From contig CAKSTF010000017.1 in the NCBI GenBank assembly GCA_934491515.1, positions 1 through 31,837 of the forward strand: a DNA stretch of 31,837 nucleotides, read 5' to 3'. Each line of letters opens with the position of its first letter. The first letter of the stretch is position 1. The position numbers were made by a program, and so were the translations under genes. The notes beneath the pieces were generated by a model. It saw only the letters and a list, made by a program, of their open reading frames with translations, was not told where the DNA came from and searched no databases. This DNA comes from an uncultured Eubacteriales bacterium (GTDB lineage: Bacteria > Bacillota > Clostridia > Oscillospirales > Acutalibacteraceae). Below are positions 13,341-22,478 of this stretch, in pieces.

Positions 13341-14876
13341 ATGAAAAAAGCGATTTGCGTTATTTTATCTATCGTAACCGTTATATCGCTTGCGGCGTGC
13401 GGCAAAAATCAAAGCGGCGGCAAAAATCAAAACGGCGGCAAAAGTGCCGTTTCCGACCAAACGCTTACGCTTTTATACTCCGCTACCGACGGGGTTAACC
13501 CCTACACCGCAAAAACCGAAAGCAACCGCAGACTTTGCTCGCTGCTTTTCGATCCGCTTGTAAAGGTTGGCGAAGATTACACAACGGAAATGTTTTTGGC
13601 GGAAAACTGCACGGCGGAGGGGAACACCGTTTCCGTAACGCTTAAATCCCTTAACTTTTCGGACGGCACGGCGGTCACCGCGGCGGACGTTGCGTATTCT
13701 TTCTCCCTTGCAAAGGCTTCGGTCACGTCGGGGTATGCGTCCACCCTTGCCACTGTGCAGTCGGCAGAGGCGCGCGACGGCAAAACGGTGGTTTTCACCC
13801 TTACAAGGAACGACCCTTACGCCGCAAACCTGCTTACTTTCCCTATTATAAAGGAGGGCACTTCCGGCAGAAAGGACTCCGACGGCGTTGAATACGCGCC
13901 GGTAGGCTGCGGCAGATACACCGAAAACGGCGGCGAATTTGTAAGGAACGATAATTATTACGGCAAAAAAGGCGCCGTTAAAACGATAAAACTGCTTTCC
14001 TCGCCCGACGGGGACTCCGCTTCCCATTATGTTGAGGTAGGCGCTACCGACCTTTACTTTACCGACGTTTCGGGCGGCAGCATAACAAGAATGAGTGGCA
14101 GCCGCAGCGAAATAGATTTAAACCGTCTTGTGTACATAGGCGTTAATTCGTCCTACGGCGCGCTTTCAAAAAGAGAGATGCGTTATGCGATATCTTCGGC
14201 GATAGACCGTTCGCAGATAGTTACTTCGGCCTATTACGGCGCCGCCACGGCGGCAAACGGATTTATGAATCCCGCGTTTTCGGACGCCGCCGCAACCGGT
14301 TCGCTTAAAGCGGCAGCGGATACGCAAATAAGTATTGAGAATTTAGAGAAGTTAGGTTATAATAAGAAGGATGAGGACGGCTACGCCGTGACCGAGTCGG
14401 GGTACAGGGCGGCGTTTTCGCTGCTTGTAAATTCCGATAACGTTTCGCGCCTTTCCGCCGCAAGGCTTATCGTTACCCAGTGCAAGGCGGCAGGAATACA
14501 GATAACCGTAGAGGAAGAACCGTTTGATAAATATTCGGCAAGGCTTTCTTCCGGTCAGTTTCAGTTGTATTTGGGCGAAACGCAGATGCTTCCCGATATG
14601 GACGTCGGCGGTCTTACGGTGCCGGGCGGCAGCGCCGCCTACGGAGTTACGGAAACTCCGGCAGAGGGGTCGTCCATGACCGTTTCTTCCGCAACGGCGG
14701 CGTTTTATTCGGGGCAGATAAACATTTCGGCGCTTTCGGGCGTGCTTATCACCGAAATGCCGCAAATACCTGTGTGTTACAGAAAAGGACTTATTTTTTA
14801 CAGCGATAAAATAAAATCCGGTGTAAAAGGACTTTACTGCGATATATATTATTCAATAGCAGATTACAATTTTTAA
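13341..14876 (+). CDS. Peptide/nickel-type ABC transporter substrate-binding lipoprotein (orphan)
   Basis: A 511-residue extracytoplasmic solute-binding protein of family 5 (OppA/DppA-like). A signal peptide (1-20) ends in the lipobox LAAC, giving lipidated C21, then a Gly/Asn-rich spacer with a KNQSGG/KNQNGG duplication. The mature part has LYSATDGVNPY, LSFxDGTAVTAADVAYSF-type and EMRYAISSAIDR segments typical of the family. ATG at 13341 is preceded by AAAGGAGGG; an earlier in-frame ATG at 13293 would bury the signal peptide. No permease or ATPase gene is nearby, so it must use a distant transporter or act as a binding or sensing protein. Ligand unknown; family members bind peptides, Ni2+ or sugars. 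Confidence 0.88.
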   Translation: MKKAICVILSIVTVISLAACGKNQSGGKNQNGGKSAVSDQTLTLLYSATDGVNPYTAKTESNRRLCSLLFDPLVKVGEDYTTEMFLAENCTAEGNTVSVTLKSLNFSDGTAVTAADVAYSFSLAKASVTSGYASTLATVQSAEARDGKTVVFTLTRNDPYAANLLTFPIIKEGTSGRKDSDGVEYAPVGCGRYTENGGEFVRNDNYYGKKGAVKTIKLLSSPDGDSASHYVEVGATDLYFTDVSGGSITRMSGSRSEIDLNRLVYIGVNSSYGALSKREMRYAISSAIDRSQIVTSAYYGAATAANGFMNPAFSDAAATGSLKAAADTQISIENLEKLGYNKKDEDGYAVTESGYRAAFSLLVNSDNVSRLSAARLIVTQCKAAGIQITVEEEPFDKYSARLSSGQFQLYLGETQMLPDMDVGGLTVPGGSAAYGVTETPAEGSSMTVSSATAAFYSGQINISALSGVLITEMPQIPVCYRKGLIFYSDKIKSGVKGLYCDIYYSIADYNF

Positions 14877-14889
14877 GGAGGAAAATTAT

Positions 14890-15240
14890 ATGATTTCTTA
14901 TGAAAACCGTTTGGGCAGCATAGAACTTACCGAGGAATTTTTAGGTCGCCTTATCGGGAACGAGGTCATTTCCTGCTTCGGCGTTGTGGGTATGGTACCC
15001 AGCAACAACCGTCAGCGCCTGACTAAGATATTTATTAAAGAAGGTTCGCTTGATACCGGCATAAAGGTACGCGGCGACCGCGAAAAAATTGATGTGGAAC
15101 TGCATATCGTGGTAACTTACGGTATGAACATAATCGCCATTGCGTCCAGCATAACCGAAAAGGTAAAATACAAGGTTAAAGAAATAACCGGCACACCTGT
15201 TGACCGTGTTATTATCAAGGTCGACGGCATTAAAGAATAA
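14890..15240 (+). CDS. Asp23/Gls24 family protein
   Basis: A 116-residue YloU-like protein with the typical NRLGSIELTEEFLG start and KVKYKVKEITGTPVDRVII near the end. Small Asp23/Gls24 proteins of this kind sit beside fakA in many Firmicutes; proposed roles include envelope stress and lipid-linked functions, none proven here. It lies 13 bases after the lipoprotein gene with AAGGAGG upstream, and 19 bases before fakA. Confidence 0.92.
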   Translation: MISYENRLGSIELTEEFLGRLIGNEVISCFGVVGMVPSNNRQRLTKIFIKEGSLDTGIKVRGDREKIDVELHIVVTYGMNIIAIASSITEKVKYKVKEITGTPVDRVIIKVDGIKE

Positions 15241-15259
15241 GCCAAAGGAGTGTTTTTAT

Positions 15260-16933
15260 TTGTTTAGCGGCGATATTTTGCGCGACGCGATAATTTCGGG
15301 CGCAAATAATTTATCCAATAACAGAAAATCGGTAGACGATCTTAACGTGTTCCCCGTGCCGGACGGCGATACGGGAACAAATATGTCAATGACGTTGCAG
15401 AACTCGGTAACGGAACTTAAAAAACTTTCGGGCGAGACCGCCGCGAAAGTGGCTTCCGTAAATGCGTCCGCACTTCTGCGCGGCGCGCGCGGCAACTCGG
15501 GCGTTATAACTTCGCTTTTGTTCCGCGGTTTTGCAAAAGGCGTTAAGGAAGACGAACTTACCGCCGAAAATCTTACCCGCGCGTTTGCGCTGGGTGTAGA
15601 GGCGGCGTATAAAGCCGTTATGAAACCTACCGAGGGTACGATACTTACAGTGGCGCGCGTTGCAAGCGAAAGCGCCGAGGCGGCGCTAACTTCGGGCAGC
15701 GATACGGTTGCCGTTTTTGAAGCGGCTATCGAGGGCGCAAAACAGGCGCTTGCCGAAACTCCCGAACTTCTGCCCACCCTTAAAAAAGCAGGCGTTGTGG
15801 ACGCAGGCGGTCAGGGTTACGTTTATGTACTTGAGGGTATGATATCGGTACTGCGCGACGGCGTTATGGTACAGTCGGCAGAGGAAACGGTACAGCCCAC
15901 AGCCGGAGACAGCGACGGCGCACGCAATGCGGCAGGCGAGTTTGAAACCGAAATCACCTTTACCTACTGCACCGAATTTATCGCGAACAGGAATCCCGAA
16001 TGTAAAAAACAGCCGCAGGAACTGCGCTCTTTCCTTGAATCGATAGGCGACTGCGTTGTTGTGGTGGACGATGACGAAATAATAAAGGTTCACGTACATA
16101 CCGACCATCCGGGCAGGGCAATAGAAGAAGGCCTGCTTTTCGGTCAGTTGGTACACCTTAAGATTGAAAATATGCGCGACCAGCACGAGCGCGCAAAACA
16201 CGACGCCGAAAACGAGAAAAACAAAAAGCCGATGCCTAAGGTACCGGTTAAGGTGGAACCTGTCGAGATAACAAAACCCGTAGGTTTTGTTTCGGTTTGT
16301 GCGGGCGACGGTATGGCGGCGCTTTTCGGCGATTTGGGTGCCGATATCACGGTAAGCGGCGGTCAGACCATGAACCCCAGCACCGATGATATTTTAAACG
16401 CCGTTGAAAGCACTCCGGCGGAAACGGTTTTCGTGCTGCCTAACAATAAAAACATTATCATGGCTGCCGAGCAGACCATTCCGATAAGTTCAAGAAAGGT
16501 AATAGTTCTTCACACAAGAACCGTGCCCGAGGGCGTTGCCGCAATGCTGGCATTTACCGGGGAAAGCGATGTTGAAGCGGAAGCCATAGAAATGCAGAAG
16601 GCTGCCGAGCGCATTGCCACCGGTCAGGTAACGTTTGCCGCGCGTGACAGCGATTTTGACGGCCACAAGATCAAAAAGGGTCAGATAATGGCGATGAACG
16701 GCGGAAAGATATCCTTTGTGGACGAAGACCTTAACCGCGCTACGCTTAAACTTGTAAAGCAAATGCTTAAAAAGGACAGCGAGTTTATTACCGTTTATTA
16801 CGGCGAAGCGGTGTCCGAATCGCTTGCCGAGTCGCTTGAAACGGAACTTAACGAAAAATACGGAAACCGTGCCGAGATCACATTTGTAAACGGCGGTCAG
16901 CCTGTTTATTACTTCATCATCTCGGTAGAATAA
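15260..16933 (+). CDS. fakA: Fatty acid kinase catalytic subunit (DAK2 domain, YloV)
   Basis: A 557-residue cytosolic protein. The N-terminal DhaL/DAK2 kinase domain (about 1-200) carries DDLNVFPVPDGDTGTNMS, with the Mg-ATP aspartates, and RGARGNSGVI. A middle domain and a C-terminal EDD-like domain follow. With a FakB partner, not seen here, it phosphorylates exogenous fatty acids for phospholipid synthesis. TTG at 15260 is the best start: AAAGGAG is nine bases upstream and the protein then begins MFSGDILRDAI. The in-frame ATG at 15200 lies inside the Asp23 gene and gives a meaningless extension. It is followed five bases later by recG. Confidence 0.92.
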   Translation: MFSGDILRDAIISGANNLSNNRKSVDDLNVFPVPDGDTGTNMSMTLQNSVTELKKLSGETAAKVASVNASALLRGARGNSGVITSLLFRGFAKGVKEDELTAENLTRAFALGVEAAYKAVMKPTEGTILTVARVASESAEAALTSGSDTVAVFEAAIEGAKQALAETPELLPTLKKAGVVDAGGQGYVYVLEGMISVLRDGVMVQSAEETVQPTAGDSDGARNAAGEFETEITFTYCTEFIANRNPECKKQPQELRSFLESIGDCVVVVDDDEIIKVHVHTDHPGRAIEEGLLFGQLVHLKIENMRDQHERAKHDAENEKNKKPMPKVPVKVEPVEITKPVGFVSVCAGDGMAALFGDLGADITVSGGQTMNPSTDDILNAVESTPAETVFVLPNNKNIIMAAEQTIPISSRKVIVLHTRTVPEGVAAMLAFTGESDVEAEAIEMQKAAERIATGQVTFAARDSDFDGHKIKKGQIMAMNGGKISFVDEDLNRATLKLVKQMLKKDSEFITVYYGEAVSESLAESLETELNEKYGNRAEITFVNGGQPVYYFIISVE

Positions 16934-16938
16934 CCTTT

Positions 16939-18960
16939 ATGCTGAATCTTGATACAGATATAAGATATTTAAAAGGCGTGGGCGAAAAACGCGCTGAACA
17001 GTTAAATTCCCTGGGCATCGATACCGTCGGTGCCCTTTTGCGTTATTTTCCGCGCGGATACGCGGATTTCAGAAACGTTACCGACCTTTTTGACTGCGTT
17101 TCGGGCGAAAAGGTGTGCGTAAAAGCAAAGATAATATCCCCCGTGTCCGAAAACCGGATAAGGAAAAACCTTGTTATTTACAAATTCCGCATAAGCGACG
17201 GCACCGGTACCGCCGCAGTCTCGCTTTTCAACAACCGTTTTCTGGCACAGTCACTGCACGAAGGCTCGGTTTATCTGTTTGTCGGCAAATACACGGGCGG
17301 CGCTTTCGGCGCGGAGATATCCTCGCCGGAAATAAGGGCGGAAAACGATACCGCAGTACACCCGATATATAAAGCAGGCGCGGGCATAACCTCAAAACAG
17401 ATAGAAAAACTTGTTAAAACGGCGCTGCAGACCTGCGATATAAGCGCCGATGTTCTGCCGCAGTCGGTAAAAGAAAAAAACCGCGTGGAAGATTTCCGCA
17501 CGGCGGTACAAAATATCCATTTTCCGAAAAGCGACGGCGCGCTGGCGGCGGCAAAGCGCCGATTTGTGTTCGAGGAACTGTTCTTGCTGCGGTTGTCACT
17601 TATGCTTTTAAAGGGCAAGCGAAAACGCGCCGGCGTTCCGCTTAAAACGGATTACACGGATGAATTTTTCGGCATTTTGCCCTTTGCACCCACAGCGGCT
17701 CAGGTGCGCGTTACAAAAGAGTGTATAAGCGATATGCTCTCCGGAAGTGCGATGAACCGCCTTGTAGAGGGCGACGTGGGCAGCGGCAAAACCGCCGTTG
17801 CGGCGGCGCTTATGTATACTGCGGCAAAAAACAGCGTGCAGTCTGCCATAATGGCGCCCACGGGGATACTTGCCGAACAGCACTATAATTTTTTATGTAA
17901 AATTTTAAAGGATACCGATATAAATATTGCGCTTTTAACGGGCGGAACGAAAGCGGCGGAAAAGAAGAAAATAAAAGCGGCGCTGGCGGCAGGAGAAATA
18001 CAAATAGCCGTGGGCACCCACGCGCTTATCACCAAGGATGTTGAATTTAAAAATTTAGGACTTGTAATTACCGACGAACAGCACCGCTTCGGCGTGGCGC
18101 AGCGCGGTGCGCTTGAAAAGAAAAGCCGCGGCGTGCACACCCTTGTTATGTCGGCAACGCCAATTCCGCGCACTATGGGACTTATCATTTACGGCGACCT
18201 TGATATAAGCGTTATAGACGAATACCCCAAGGGCAGAAAGACCGTAAAAACATATCTTGTGGACAGCAGTTACAGAAACCGCGTGTACGGATATATAAAA
18301 AAGTATCTTAACGCCGGTATGCAGGGTTACATTGTCTGCCCCGCGGTGGAAGAAAGCGAAAACAGCGATATGCTCTCGGCCGAGGAATATTTTGCCGAAC
18401 TTAAAGAAAACGCCTTTAAGGAATACAGGGTGGGACTTCTGCACGGCAAAATGAAAGCGCAGGATAAGGAAACGGTAATGCAGCGTTTCAAATCCGGAGA
18501 AATCGGGCTGCTTGTTTGCACCACGGTAATAGAAGTGGGTGTTGACGTTCCGAACGCCGCGATAATGGTAATAGAAAATGCCGAACGGTTCGGGCTTGCA
18601 ACACTGCACCAGTTGCGCGGCAGGGTAGGGCGCGGCGCGGCGCAGTCGGCGTGCGTGCTTGTGTCCGACGCTTCGGGCGACACAAAACAGCGGCTGAACG
18701 TTATAAAAGACACGTCGGACGGATTTAAAATAGCGGACGAAGATTTGCGGCTGCGCGGTCCGGGCGATTTTCTGGGCAACCGTCAGCACGGTCTGCCCGA
18801 ACTTAAAATTGCCGACCTTTATGCCGACGGCGACATTATGCGGCTGTCCTCTATGGCGGCGGCGGACCTTTTAGAGCACGACCCAAAACTTGAAACCCGT
18901 GAAAACGAAAATCTGCGCACCGAAATAAAACGGATATATAAAAGCCTTACCGAAAACTGA
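16939..18960 (+). CDS. recG: ATP-dependent DNA helicase RecG
   Basis: A 673-residue branched-DNA helicase that regresses stalled forks. It has an N-terminal wedge/OB domain (about 1-140), Walker A GDVGSGKT (278-285), the DEQH box (379-382), SATPIPRT, and a second RecA-like lobe with VGVDVPNAAIMVIENAERFG and QLRGRVGRG. The length is normal. ATG follows the fakA stop by five bases with only a poor Shine-Dalgarno, so coupling is likely. The asp23-fakA-recG order is common in Firmicutes. A terminator lies at 19054-19098. Confidence 0.97.
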   Translation: MLNLDTDIRYLKGVGEKRAEQLNSLGIDTVGALLRYFPRGYADFRNVTDLFDCVSGEKVCVKAKIISPVSENRIRKNLVIYKFRISDGTGTAAVSLFNNRFLAQSLHEGSVYLFVGKYTGGAFGAEISSPEIRAENDTAVHPIYKAGAGITSKQIEKLVKTALQTCDISADVLPQSVKEKNRVEDFRTAVQNIHFPKSDGALAAAKRRFVFEELFLLRLSLMLLKGKRKRAGVPLKTDYTDEFFGILPFAPTAAQVRVTKECISDMLSGSAMNRLVEGDVGSGKTAVAAALMYTAAKNSVQSAIMAPTGILAEQHYNFLCKILKDTDINIALLTGGTKAAEKKKIKAALAAGEIQIAVGTHALITKDVEFKNLGLVITDEQHRFGVAQRGALEKKSRGVHTLVMSATPIPRTMGLIIYGDLDISVIDEYPKGRKTVKTYLVDSSYRNRVYGYIKKYLNAGMQGYIVCPAVEESENSDMLSAEEYFAELKENAFKEYRVGLLHGKMKAQDKETVMQRFKSGEIGLLVCTTVIEVGVDVPNAAIMVIENAERFGLATLHQLRGRVGRGAAQSACVLVSDASGDTKQRLNVIKDTSDGFKIADEDLRLRGPGDFLGNRQHGLPELKIADLYADGDIMRLSSMAAADLLEHDPKLETRENENLRTEIKRIYKSLTEN

Positions 18961-19053
18961 AAAAGGGAATACAAACATGGCGTGCGGCGACTGCGCAGCG
19001 ACGACCGCACCGTTCTTTTAAAAATTATTGTATTCTTACTGCTTTGTCTTGGC

Positions 19054-19098
19054 AAAAAAGCACCCCGCAAGCCTGAACCGCTTACGGGGTGCTTTTAT
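19054..19098. terminator. Bidirectional terminator between recG and the kor-suc operon
   Basis: AAAAGCACCCCG (19056-19067) pairs with 19085-19096. An inner AAGC/GCTT extends the stem. A-rich and T-rich flanks allow termination in both directions. Confidence 0.85.
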
Positions 19099-19121
19099 AT
19101 GGATGGAAAATCCGTTAAAAG

Positions 19122-20321
19122 TTAAAACAACAATACGATTATCTTTGCCGCAAGAACAACAAACACAAGCGCTATCGGATAGGTGGCGGCATAGGAGCCG
19201 GAAATCTCATCCGTGCCGGCAACGGAAATCAGCGTGCCGAGCGCCGGTGTAGAGGTCATACCGCCGGTGATGGAAGCCAGGTTGTTGAATATGCTGAACT
19301 TGAACACATACTTTGCGAAGATATAACCGATTATCATGGGAACGATGGTTATAACCGCGCCGTACAGGAAGTAGGAAAGTTTAACGTGGCTTATAAAGTT
19401 TACGCCGCCGGGAACGCCCGCGCCGATAAGGAACAGGCAAAGACCGAGTTCGCGCATAAAGTTAAGCGTGTTTTTGCTTACCGCAAGGTCAATTTTGCCG
19501 ACGTGGCCGAAGTGACCTACAATAAGACCTGCAACAAGCGTGCCGCCCGAAGAACCGAGCGAGAAGTTGATGCCGGGAATCTTGAAAGCGCCGATTATCA
19601 TACCGAAAACTACCGTAAGCATAAAGGGGAAGAAATCAAGCGAATCTATTTTAAAGAGTTTTTTATCGATTTTTCTGATGTTTACGCCTGCTGCGGCAAC
19701 TATTTTGTTGCGTTCCTCTTCAACATTTATCTTTGCAAGTTTCGGAACCAACTGTACGAAGAAAACAACGCCCAAAACGCCGAAAAGATAAGCGATACCG
19801 TAACCCGACGTTACAAGCGATTCGCCGGCTTCGCCCGCAACTTCCTTTGCGGCGGAAAGACCGGGTGTGCTTGTAAGGGCGCCGGTCATAAGACCAACCG
19901 CCATGGAAGCGTCCATACCGGAAACTAATTTTACAAGTATTGTAATAGCGGTACCCGACGCAATTATAACAAGACCCATAAGTATGTAACCTATCGAATT
20001 TTTGTTAAAACTGCGGAAGAACTTGGGACCCGCTATAAGACCTACGGCGGTAACAAAAAGCGCTGTTCCCAGGTTTGAAACAAAGGAATAAATGGGCTTG
20101 ATGGTTTCTTTGTTGAAAAGGTTTATCGTAACATCGCCCACATTAAAAGAAGGCACCTTTGAAGCGATAACGCCGAAAACAAGGGCAATAACCAGAACGC
20201 CTGCCGTTCCGAGAGATATTCCCTTAACGGTTATTCCGCCTAAAAGGTAACCTATAAAAGCAATAACAAAAATAAAAAAGATGGTAGTAAGCATTGCGCC
20301 TAAAACGCCTGAAATGTACAT
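19122..20321 (-). CDS. Aspartate:alanine exchanger-family (YidE/YbjL-type) dicarboxylate transporter without RCK domains
   Basis: A 399-residue polytopic membrane protein with two homologous halves. Each half has the family signature: GALTSTPGLSAA (147-158) and GGMTSTPALGTL (353-364). Aspartate:alanine exchangers, and the Corynebacterium succinate exporter SucE of the same family, normally carry TrkA_C/RCK domains in the central loop and run past 500 residues. Here the loop (about 205-240) is only a short charged stretch. It is the last gene of the kor-suc operon, 88 bases after sucD, so succinate export or C4/C5 dicarboxylate exchange is a reasonable inference. GAGGGGAA precedes the ATG. Confidence 0.85.
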   Translation of the reverse strand: MYISGVLGAMLTTIFFIFVIAFIGYLLGGITVKGISLGTAGVLVIALVFGVIASKVPSFNVGDVTINLFNKETIKPIYSFVSNLGTALFVTAVGLIAGPKFFRSFNKNSIGYILMGLVIIASGTAITILVKLVSGMDASMAVGLMTGALTSTPGLSAAKEVAGEAGESLVTSGYGIAYLFGVLGVVFFVQLVPKLAKINVEEERNKIVAAAGVNIRKIDKKLFKIDSLDFFPFMLTVVFGMIIGAFKIPGINFSLGSSGGTLVAGLIVGHFGHVGKIDLAVSKNTLNFMRELGLCLFLIGAGVPGGVNFISHVKLSYFLYGAVITIVPMIIGYIFAKYVFKFSIFNNLASITGGMTSTPALGTLISVAGTDEISGSYAATYPIALVFVVLAAKIIVLLF

Positions 20322-20352
20322 AGGAAGATTCCCCTCTTAAAAATTAGGTGCG

Positions 20353-20377
20353 GCGTCCGCCGTTGTTCGACGGACGC
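20353..20377 (-). promoter_or_regulatory. Hairpin between sucD and the transporter gene
   Basis: GCGTCCG (20353-20359) pairs with CGGACGC (20371-20377), with an extra CG/CG pair inside. No T-run follows on the minus strand, so it is more likely an RNA-stability or processing element than a full terminator. It lies in the only sizeable gap of the operon. Confidence 0.5.
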
Positions 20378-20409
20378 AGACACCAAACTACATTATATAC
20401 TTCTGTTTT

Positions 20410-21312
20410 TTATTTTACAAGACATTTTTCGTAAACGCCTGCTTTTTTTGCGGCCTCTACAAGTGCGTCGCCTATTTTATCGGGCGTGGGGGCTACCGTA
20501 ACGCCGCAGCTCTGAAGCGCTGCTATCTTGCCTGCCGCAGTGCCCTTGCCGCCGGAAATTATGGCGCCTGCGTGACCCATACGTTTGCCCTTGGGCGCTG
20601 TTTGTCCCGAAATGAACGCCGCAACGGGCTTTGTCATGTGGTCGCGGATGAATTCCGCAGCCTCTTCTTCGCCGCTGCCGCCTATTTCGCCTATCATTAC
20701 AACCGCGTATGTATCGGGGTCTTCTTCAAACATTTTAAGAACGTCTATAAAACCGAGACCTCTTATCGGGTCGCCGCCGATACCCACTGCGGTGGACTGA
20801 CCTATGCCGCGTTCGGTAAGCTGGTTTACCGCCTCGTAAGTAAGTGTTCCCGAACGGGAAATAACGCCTACGTGACCCTCTTTATGGATATAACCGGGCA
20901 ATATGCCGACCTTGCACTTTCCGGGGGATATAAGACCGGGGCAGTTAGCGCCTACAAGTTTGGTCTTTTTGCCGCGCATATAGTTCTTTACTCTCGCCAT
21001 ATCAAGCACGGGGATACCCTCGGTTATGCAGACAACAAGGTCAAGACCCGCGTCTATCGCCTCGAATATGGAGTCTGCCGCGAATTTGGGCGGAACATAT
21101 ATAACGGAGGCGTTGGCGCCGGTGGCTTCAACCGCCTGTTTTACGGTGTCGAAAACCGGAACGCCCAGAATTTCCTGACCTGCCTTGCCGGGGGTAACGC
21201 CGCCTACGATGTTTGTGCCGTAAGCCAGCATCTGTTCGGTGTGGAATTTGCCCTGACCGCCGGTTATGCCCTGAACTATAAGTTTTGTTTCTTTGTTTAC
21301 AAGAATACTCAT
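20410..21312 (-). CDS. sucD: Succinyl-CoA synthetase alpha subunit
   Basis: A 300-residue CoA-binding subunit. VQGITGGQGKFHTEQML (13-29) is the CoA-binding loop. RMGHAGAIISGGKGTA (244-259) contains the phosphorylated H247. With SucC it converts succinyl-CoA, ADP and phosphate to succinate, CoA and ATP. Its ATG overlaps the sucC stop by one base (TAATG), so equal translation is likely. Confidence 0.97.
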   Translation of the reverse strand: MSILVNKETKLIVQGITGGQGKFHTEQMLAYGTNIVGGVTPGKAGQEILGVPVFDTVKQAVEATGANASVIYVPPKFAADSIFEAIDAGLDLVVCITEGIPVLDMARVKNYMRGKKTKLVGANCPGLISPGKCKVGILPGYIHKEGHVGVISRSGTLTYEAVNQLTERGIGQSTAVGIGGDPIRGLGFIDVLKMFEEDPDTYAVVMIGEIGGSGEEEAAEFIRDHMTKPVAAFISGQTAPKGKRMGHAGAIISGGKGTAAGKIAALQSCGVTVAPTPDKIGDALVEAAKKAGVYEKCLVK

Positions 21313-22478
21313 TATGCGTTTCCTCCCTTCGCAGCCTCTACCGCTTTGTGCGCCGCGTCCGCCATATCGGCAGCGGCGATTATGTTAAGACCGGATTCCT
21401 TGAGAATTTCCTTGCCGCGGGCAACGTTTGTGCCTTCAAGACGGACTACCAGCGGAACTTCGATACCAAGTTCATTTGCCGCCTGAACAATGCCTTCGGC
21501 AATTATATCGCACTTCATTATGCCGCCGAAAATGTTTACCATAATGGCTTTTACGTTGGGGTCTGAAAGCAGAATTTCAAACGCCGCTTTAACGCGCTCG
21601 GTTGTGGCGGAACCGCCTACGTCAAGGAAGTTTGCGGGGCTTCCGCCGAACTTGCCTATAATGTCCATAGTTGCCATTGCAAGACCTGCGCCGTTTACAA
21701 GACAGCCTATATTGCCCGTAAGGCTTATGTAGTTAAGGTCGAACTGACTTGCTTTTACTTCCTTGGGGTCCTCCTCAAGAATATCGCGCAGTTCAACAAT
21801 TTCCGTGTGACGCATAAGTGCGTTATCGTCAAAATTTATCTTGGCGTCAAGCGCTACAAGATGATCGCTGCCGTCGATTATCAGCGGATTTATCTCCACA
21901 AGCGAGCAGTTCTTATCCATAAACAGTTTTATCATATTTTTAAGCATCGTAACAAACTCTTTGGTAAGTTCCGCCGGAATACCCATTCTGCGCGCAACTT
22001 CGATGCCGTTGTAGTTATGGTAACCCTCGTAAACCGAAACAAATTCTTTTATGATAAGTTCGGGGTGGCTTGCGGCGGTTTCCTCTATTTCGGTGCCGCC
22101 TGCCGCGGAGGCAATTATAACAAGACCCGCGTTTTCGTTATCAACCGTAACCGAAAGATAATACTCTTTCTTTATATCGCAGGGGTTTGTAACAAGCACC
22201 TTGTGAACGATCTTGCCCTCTTCGCCGGTCTGCTTGGTAACAAGGCGCATACCTATCATTTTTTCGGCAATTTCTTTTGCCTTTTCGGGAGTGTCGGCAA
22301 ACTTTACGCCGCCGCCTTTACCTCTGCCGCCGGAGTGTATCTGAGCCTTTACAACGCTCTGGCCGTACTGTTTTGCGGCTTCGTAAGCCTCTTCTGCCGT
22401 GGTGGCAACGATTCCGTCCTGAACGGCTATGCCATACTGTTTGAAAAGTTCTTTTGCCTGATATTCGTGTATCTTCAT
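21312..22478 (-). CDS. sucC: Succinyl-CoA synthetase beta subunit (ADP-forming type)
   Basis: A 388-residue subunit of usual length, with an N-terminal ATP-grasp domain (MKIHEYQAKELFKQYGI, QIHSGGRGKGGGVKF) and a C-terminal ligase domain (GCLVNGAGLAMATMDII, then MVNIFGGIMKCDIIAEG). The substrate-level phosphorylation partner of SucD. The ATG overlaps the end of korC by four bases (ATGA). Placement directly after kor subunits argues that succinyl-CoA from 2-oxoglutarate is the substrate. Confidence 0.97.
   Translation of the reverse strand: MKIHEYQAKELFKQYGIAVQDGIVATTAEEAYEAAKQYGQSVVKAQIHSGGRGKGGGVKFADTPEKAKEIAEKMIGMRLVTKQTGEEGKIVHKVLVTNPCDIKKEYYLSVTVDNENAGLVIIASAAGGTEIEETAASHPELIIKEFVSVYEGYHNYNGIEVARRMGIPAELTKEFVTMLKNMIKLFMDKNCSLVEINPLIIDGSDHLVALDAKINFDDNALMRHTEIVELRDILEEDPKEVKASQFDLNYISLTGNIGCLVNGAGLAMATMDIIGKFGGSPANFLDVGGSATTERVKAAFEILLSDPNVKAIMVNIFGGIMKCDIIAEGIVQAANELGIEVPLVVRLEGTNVARGKEILKESGLNIIAAADMADAAHKAVEAAKGGNA

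Noticed and set aside
15200..15259. Earlier ATG start for fakA
   Set aside because: It lies within the Asp23 gene and yields residues unlike FakA; TTG 15260 has AAAGGAG at ideal spacing.
18977..19021. 14-codon frame MACGDCAATTAPFF after recG
   Set aside because: The ribosome-binding site is weak, there is no homology I recognise, and short frames of this size are expected by chance.
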